Assembly: GCF_947623445.1 (NCBI RefSeq)
Contig: NC_135242.1
Location: 6,448,001 to 6,512,000, forward strand
DNA length: 64,000 nucleotides
Source of the DNA: Clavelina lepadiformis
Taxonomy: Eukaryota; Chordata; Ascidiacea; Aplousobranchia; Clavelinidae
Direction: 5' to 3'
Shown piece after piece: positions 57,201-64,000 of the stretch (its first letter is position 1; every line of letters starts with the position of its first letter). The notes under the pieces are model-generated. The model made no database searches. It worked only from the letters and a program-made list of their open reading frames with translations, and was not told where the DNA came from. The translations under genes and the position numbers were made by a program.

Positions 57201-60200
57201 ATGGGAGCGGAAAAAAGCAAAGCATTTGGAAACGGAGACATCAGCGAAGAGGATCTGCGGATTTTAACAAACCTAACTCCCGATGAACTCAGACAGATCT
57301 ATGATAACTTTATGAAGGTGAGTGTACAGTTAAATAAAATCACATCTAAATCACGTACCATAGGAAGGAAACGTGATACATCAAGCAGGTGCTGCTTCTA
57401 TTCCCATGCGTACGATTGCTCGTGCTTCTTTATAGTGTATTTATTTGTACATCCGAAATAAATTTTGTTAAGCCTGTGTTCGTTTGTACAAAAATTAACC
57501 CGTGACATCACGTAACACAAACTTGCAAAATTATTTGAAATGAGAATAATTTGAATTTGTTGAGGAGTCGACGTCGGGGCAAATGGATCGCCAGCAATTC
57601 GAAGACTTTTACGAGCACTTTTTCTGCAACGACAAGAACAAGAAATTCGTCGATCACCTGTTTAGAACTTTCGATTTCAATGGAGACGGTAAGATATGGA
57701 CGGTGTTTTTAGGTCTATGACTGCTCGTACCATTCTGTCAACAGCATGCGCGAACGTTGCACGCATTTGCATCTGCTGTTTACGTTATCACACCCACATA
57801 CTGGCAAGAAAGACATGGATATTTTTGGACGCATCCGGCGCACAAGAACTACGTAAAATACAGGTTTCACGACTCATAGTTCTGTCGACGCACGCACGCA
57901 ATACGTCAATCGGTTCCGTCTAAAATCACGTTGAATACTATAAACCACAGTAGGCCTATCAAGGAAAATCTATTTTCAAAATTTAAATGTTGAGAGGACA
58001 TAGTACGGTAAGAGAACCCTAAGCCCGGTCTTTTTTTAGAAGGAAATATAATCAGTACGATTTACTTGTTATCTGGTGCCATTTGCTGTTTATAAAAGCT
58101 ATAAGCAATTTTCTTTGACGCTAGATGCTTGCTTGCTTGCACAAAGCTGCCTGATCTTTTGTGACTTGATTGGGGAATTTTCACTTTGACTTCTGTGGCA
58201 TGCAGTACTAGTAGGTTCTCGCTCATGACATTGCGTTCTATCATAATGAATAATAAGCGATATATTTGTTTATTAATATACAGTGAGACACAATTCAAAC
58301 CTGCTTTAAGCTGACAAGGAGTACATTTTTGACGAAAGTGCAAAACTAGGCTGCTGGTCTCTCAAGTGAACTTATATAATAACTCACTATGGAAACCAGT
58401 TGCAACTGACAAAAGCACATGGCAAAGCAATGCGGAAAAAATAGAGAGATTAAAGAAAGCTGCCAAAGTGAACACTGAAACACGTCGATCTTATCATTCC
58501 CTTTGTTTAAATTTAGTCTATGGGCCTACAATAAATACTACTTGAACTATCTGCAACATTTGTTATAAATGTTGCGTGCATGGTTGCAAAATATGACTCA
58601 CAGACTTCTGACCCCCCCATAAAATTGCCCCTTTTTATTCCCTTCATTTCTAGACTCCTGCTTTACTAAATGCGTAAACGTGAATGGGCGCAGAGGGCAT
58701 TTAATAAGAAAAAATGTTCGAAATATGTTTAATGAAAGCAACAAATAGTAACTTTTTGTGCGTCGTTTACATCAAAACGCCACCCTTGCGACCAAAGAAA
58801 GGAGTTACCTAAGCGGCCATGACCAAAGTAGGACTAAATGTTGCTTGATTAGAAGTTTCATTTTTTTATCGACTTGATTTAGACATCAATTATGACGGGT
58901 TTAATGCTACTGCATTTGATTTTATTACTACTGTACTTGCTTAATCTGACGTTAGCTTTATTGCAATTGGGTTTTTAGGGGTCCTTTGCAATCCAGTCAA
59001 CCACTAATAAATTATACTTGGCGCTTAAACAGAGGTTCTAGGTATCATAAATAGCAAAATTGCGCCAGGGTTTGTAAACATGCTCATTTTTTTCATCCAA
59101 CTTGTAACTTTTCGCTCAGTTGAATGAACAACGTTAAAATGTGCACAGCAGAACGTCACCAGTCCACCACTAGCATTGCAGACATATCCATTACGCACTA
59201 TCAGTTTTAAAATTGTTTCAGTTGCGCTTGCAAGCACAAATAGCTTTAATTAGCACGTTATACTATTTTTGTTTTGATGCCATTGTTTTATTGGCGAATC
59301 ATCATCCAAAAAGCAAAGCACATCACATGCACAAACTATTTAAAATACTGTACAGTATTTAACATGAATTGGCATGATTTAGCTATACATAGCTGTTTTA
59401 GGTCTGCCAGGTATCTATAACCGCAAGCTTTTCAGACCACACGCATATATAGGATGGTGTTATTTTGAGTCGATACATATGGCCGTTTTTGTGGTGGCTG
59501 TGACTTTATCTTTAGTTATATCGTGTTTTTCGCCGGGAAACTATGTTTTTAAGGCTCTGCTGGAAATGTGGCCCAGTCCATTGTGGCTTATAAAGTCGAT
59601 TATGTGGAGTAGTTACTAGCTGACGGCATTTTGACTGCATCAAGGTTGTGCAAATCGTACAAATGCTTTTTTGCTTAATTTTTACGCTTGAAAATCAATA
59701 CTATTTTGCATATTTTCACCGGCACTGCCAACTTGTTAATACGATACTTTGCTAAGGTACACAAAGCCGGTAAGTAATTGTATTAATGTTCTGGTAGTGG
59801 ATATGTAAACAGGTTTAGTATTATTGACCATCCTATATGCACGTTTATGAATTATCGCATAAATCAGAAACAATTCAGATAATGGTAACCGTCCGGTGAA
59901 TGTTTTGCATAGTTGCACATTTAAACAAATTTAGGATAGGCCTAGCTACCCTGCAATAGCCGACCCAGCAACCATTAAAGGCGTCGTTAAATTTAGACCG
60001 TACGCACGAACTTAACTCCTCGAACGGAACGACACCGGTTTTAAATTACGAAGCGTCACGGATATTAAGACGGGTTATTTTTGGCTAATGCAAGCCATCA
60101 TTGTTAATCGCACGCAAGTGCCATCAGCCAAGTGAATCACGTCAGCAAATAACGTAAACTTCGTTTACTTGCGTATACACTATTTTTGTATATACTTTGG

Positions 60201-63114
60201 CTGATTTAACTGCGTTTCTTTTTCGTGATACTTCCGACGTAAATAGAGTGGTTCTGTGTTTGGATTCGCGCTGTGAAACTAATATTTCATTAAGATATTG
60301 AATATTTGTTCATGTTGATGTACGTAATGTCATGCTTATTGGGAGCTACATGAGTGAGTTATCAGTTATTGTTACTATTAGTATCGCCTGGTGGACCTTC
60401 TACTATCAGCTACGATGCTATATACTATATAGCGTCTGCCAAATTTGAATGTATTGCAAGACTTGGTTAATAATTTCGGGGATAAGAGCCGGTTTAAAAA
60501 GTATGCTTGGTTATTTGTTTTTTTGTTTTAACAGTGATGTTTGACAGCTTAGAGATATACATGACTAACTGTTATCCGTCTTCTCCGAAAAAAGAAACAC
60601 ATTTGCCTCTGTCTTGGTGCAGTTCGAACAACAAAGACATCGAAACATATGTTATTCGCCTCTACCAGTTTCCTGGTTTCTTATCCAAAACATGACTTTG
60701 GCTAACTGTCATGTGATTTCTTATTCAGCTACTTGTTTGCAGATGAAGTTGGTTACATGCTACATAGATATTTGGTCATCTAATTCTTCTTAAATAATGG
60801 TATCCACAGATATTCAATTAGTGACCAGGCAACTCACTTCACGCCGGTTTCGCCTCTTCACAAGCTTTGTTTCGCATTCTTATTGTTTACATTCGCGCAC
60901 TAGGATGTACAGTATGTTAATTTGAAAGCAAACTTCTAAAATTAACATTACGAACATATAAGTTATAGGATATTCCGTCATATGCCAGGAAATACAGTTT
61001 TCAAGGAATCGCAACCGTCGCTGTATCAATCAAACGACTTAATTCTAGCGCACAAAAGGGTTATCCCAAGAATGGAAGTGGTTCCTATTTTTTAATCGAA
61101 ATTCTATTCACCTTGAAATGGAATCAATGTTCATTATAGACAAAATCGATAGACTTAACGAAAACCGCTTTCATGAAGTTTAGAAAATCTTTCGCCGTGC
61201 CATTCTTTGCGGTTTTTGTCTACGAGTTTTCTGTCATGACGAAAAATCACTCTCATCTGCTTTCTCTCCATGTCGCTCTTTTTTGTAACTGTCCAGGGAG
61301 TGTTCTCTGCTGATTAACTTTATCCTAAGTGACATTGCTTGTGGGGCACTGTCATGAAGTTGAGACGATCCTTCCGACAAACGAATTACCATAGATTGCG
61401 GTTACAGCGGTTAGAATTTGACACTGGTTTTAATTGGATCAGCCTAAAGCAATTGTATTTACCAATAATCTTAATTATAATATACTTTTCCGGAAGGTGC
61501 ATTTTGGTTTCCTGATTTGTCATACGCTATAATGTTTTACAAATAACTATGTCTTTAGGTGGAAAGCAAAGCTCGGAAATTCGTCAGTAGCTTTGCCTGA
61601 AGCATATGAATTTTGGTTTTTGTGCAAGCCGCCAAAGTGGTAGTAAAAATTTCAGTAAATTTTTTCGCTTTATTCGGACTGTTTTAGGCCTTAAAGGGCT
61701 TTGCACAGTAGCATAGCGTTCGCTAATAGATTTAAATGAGCTACGTTAATTGGCATGCTGTTCTGTTTCTGTTTAAAATTCGATCTTTTCGCCGCTCATC
61801 TCGCATTGTTGAACTTGAACGAGAGCTTCCCTTGGGAAGCTCGATAATTTAATTAAAGTATTTGATGAAGTCAGCCATTAGAAGAATAATTCATGTTATC
61901 AGAGTGTCAGTGTTTCATTAGTGGTCATTAAACGCAAAATTTGTTGATATGCTGCTATAAATTTATTTGGTTTTCTGTTCGGGATAATTTTTACGCAAAC
62001 AAAAAAAAAATTAAAGCGATTTCTATGTCAGATAATTAGTCGGTACAAGCTAGCAAAAAGATAGAGTGACACATTTTTAGCGTTCGAATCATCACACTGG
62101 CTGCTAATGAAATGCAACAGTGATCTTTAACAGGTCTTACGACTGTTTTATTACCTCATGTCAATAAATCAAACGAGAAAAACACTGAAAACCTTTTCAC
62201 ATTTCCCATGTGTTTTTTCTTAATCTTTGCCGTATTGGATGTTTTTCGTCAACGAAGAACGTTAGTTATAAAAACGTAGGAATATATGTTGCATAAAAGA
62301 AATTCTTGAAATTTATTAACATGCACAGCATTCGTTGTTCCTCCTTATTATATTTTGACCTTTTGTGTCTATTTTTAGGTAAAGTGAATTTTAAAGAATT
62401 TGTCTGTGGATTATCGGTCACCACAAGGGGAACTCCCGACGAAAAACTAACTTGGACCTTTAACGTATATGACGTCAATCAAGATGGGACAATCACACTT
62501 GACGAAATGAATGAAATTATGCGGGTAAGAGTTGAAGTCTGCTAAAAGTCTAACGCAAGCCCGTATACAATTTGCCTCGGTTTAGTTGTTGTTGTTGTTT
62601 GGTGACCTTGAAAATGATAATGCTGCTTTTCAAATTATCAGGCTATTTATGCCATAAATGGAATTACTGAATCGGAACAATTAAGGTTTGGAAACGAAGC
62701 TTTTGAAGGCTTAGACGCCAATGGGGATGGTGAGATATTCTAAGACAATACTGAACTTAAATGCCAAATAGGTCATCTACTGTATACTTTTTTTTTACTA
62801 TTTTTATGCATATATAACTTAAATATGTAACATCTGCAATTGTTGCTGACAACCACATAAATTAGAAAAACTAAGATCTATAAGTAACGAGACTTTACTA
62901 CGCAAAATTCCACATATAAAACTTAATGTGATCATATTTACTATTTTCTTAGGGTATTACTATAGCTACTTATGCCGGCGGGAATGACAAAAGTTTCAGC
63001 TTTTCAGCTTTTCTTACAGGTTACATATCCGTGTCTGAGTTTGTTAAAGGAGTAAAAAGAGACAAACGGCTGGTTGAATTTCTGGATAAAACGGTTGTTA
63101 CGGTCACGAAATAA
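57201..63114 (+). CDS. Neuronal calcium sensor (recoverin/visinin-like) family protein, 5 exons
   Basis: Exons 57201-57317, 57565-57688, 62379-62524, 62642-62729 and 63020-63114 join in phase to 189 residues, the usual NCS length. The protein starts MGAEKSK, an N-myristoylation-type N-terminus. The first EF-hand (around DFYEHFF) has lost its calcium ligands, as usual in this family. Three intact loops follow: DFNGDGKVNFKE (split across exons 2 and 3), DVNQDGTITLDE and DANGDGYISVSE. The phrases FVCGLSVTTRGTPDEKL and MRAIYAI are family marks. Such proteins sense calcium at membranes in neurons and photoreceptors and bind partner kinases, cyclases or channels. The subgroup (NCS1, VILIP/hippocalcin, recoverin or KChIP) is unclear. 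The short divergent C-terminus (DKTVVTVTK) fits none closely. Intron 2 is 4.7 kb, far longer than other introns here. Confidence 0.9.
57689..62378. other. Long intron 2 of the calcium-sensor gene
   Basis: 4.7 kb without recognised exons, RNA genes or transposon ends. Long introns near the 5' side of neural genes often hold enhancers, but I see no specific sites and this is inference. Confidence 0.4.
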
Positions 63115-63477
63115 CGACAAACCGCCGCTTATCGTTCACTTTTCTAATCCTTCGCACCACTTGAGGACGACGAAATACTTATCGCCGTGCTCTATGACTT
63201 GACATGATACTTTTAGAATTTTTTTAACATCAACGTAACCAGTTAGAATACAATGAAGAAACGATGAACAATAATACCGGTGAATTATCTTACAATCTAT
63301 GAGCATAGTATTGGCTTAATTACTCACCTACCTTTAAGGTGATTTATTTAATTACATACCCCCGAGTTATATCATTATTTTTCTATTGTTTCTTTTTGTA
63401 TTTTTGCAAGTACTATACGTCTGTTTAATTGATGTACGCCATCATGATTTATTCTTTGCAACGTTGATGCTCTAACG
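63115..63477. other. 3' flank of the calcium-sensor gene
   Basis: AT-rich sequence following the stop. No coding content. No clear AATAAA was seen. Confidence 0.35.
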
Positions 63478-64000
63478 CAGGGCTTCTCAAACTTTTTTGT
63501 TCTGCGACCCCATTTTGAAAAAGATATTTCTATGCGACCCCATTATGGGGACATTCACGTTAATGACATTAAAACGGGGTTAGTTCTTTTGTCTATTAAG
63601 ACTAGGGTTAATTAGGATATCAATAATTTATTAATATAATATATGATAATATATATTATATATTAATATATCTATTCCATCTTCATAACTACAAGTAAAT
63701 CCATTATTGCAAAAATGAGTCATTATATTTTCTTTTTCTTTCTGACTTATCTATTGTTTTCTTTGTGCTTCCATTGTTACCACATGAATCTACGAAGCCT
63801 AACCACTGATCCATACTAAATTAATCTTGTAACTGCTTTAAACTTTAGCCTAGGTTCCTTCAGAAACTAGTTACTAGGCTACTCTGAAATCGTAATGCGA
63901 GCGGTAAGGTTACTTTTGGTCAGCACGTTACAGCAATGATAGCGTAACAATGCATCAATTGTTACGATTGGTTATATTTTATCGTTCGACATTTCACACC
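63478..64000 (+). mobile_element. Left end of a hAT-type element running off the window
   Basis: Begins CAGGGCTTCTCAAACTTTTT, then tgcgaccccatt twice (about 63502 and 63530), as in hAT termini of the Buster/Charlie kind. No mirrored right end (GTTTGAGAAGCCCTG) appears before 64000, so the element is either longer than the window or truncated. A tatataatata run at 63625-63675 lies inside. Confidence 0.5.

Noticed and set aside
63625..63675. TATA-rich run as a promoter
   Set aside because: It is a simple repeat inside a hAT end with no gene behind it in the window.

Overview
The window looks like nuclear DNA of an ascidian tunicate, most likely Ciona or a close relative. It is AT-rich, the genes are split by many small introns with clean GT..AG borders, and it is full of short hAT-type inverted-repeat elements and other decayed transposons. 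The gene content (SLC22 transporter, folylpolyglutamate synthase, LTV1, BTB zinc finger, neuronal calcium sensor, and a clustered family of small P-loop sulfotransferase-like proteins) is that of an animal. The species is an inference. No prokaryotic features, rRNA genes or CRISPR arrays were seen.

Layout. 1-6200: a tandem pair of minus-strand sulfotransferase-like genes (the first cut by the window edge, the second complete in four exons), followed by a decayed copy of the family's first exon in opposite orientation. 6200-12800: gene-poor, with an internally deleted hAT transposon, a tRNA-derived SINE and an old hAT-like remnant. 12819-18320 (+): a complete 13-exon SLC22-type transporter. 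21264-22841 (-): an intronless folylpolyglutamate synthase with mitochondrial and cytosolic start codons. 23300-27200: a repeat-rich block bounded by an inverted repeat, with P-element-like coding debris. 27784-34486 (+): a 20-exon coiled-coil protein, possibly CCDC178. 34500-38200: retroelement debris. 38270-43086 (+): LTV1, whose sixth intron holds a 2.4 kb element with about 320 bp inverted ends. 43197-46361 (-): an 11-exon BTB/six-zinc-finger protein that converges on LTV1 with about 110 bp between stop codons. 46400-57200: gene-free, with a MULE-like fold-back element, direct repeats, a short minisatellite, a LINE remnant and a small hAT element. 57201-63114 (+): a five-exon neuronal calcium sensor protein with a 4.7 kb second intron. 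A further hAT end starts at 63478.

Exon borders were built by hand by requiring GT/AG borders, reading-phase continuity at every junction and match to known family motifs. All multi-exon models close in frame. The genes do not form one pathway; they are ordinary neighbours. The most unusual parts are the transposable elements, the inverted sulfotransferase pseudogene and the intronless FPGS. I saw no clearly new multi-gene system.
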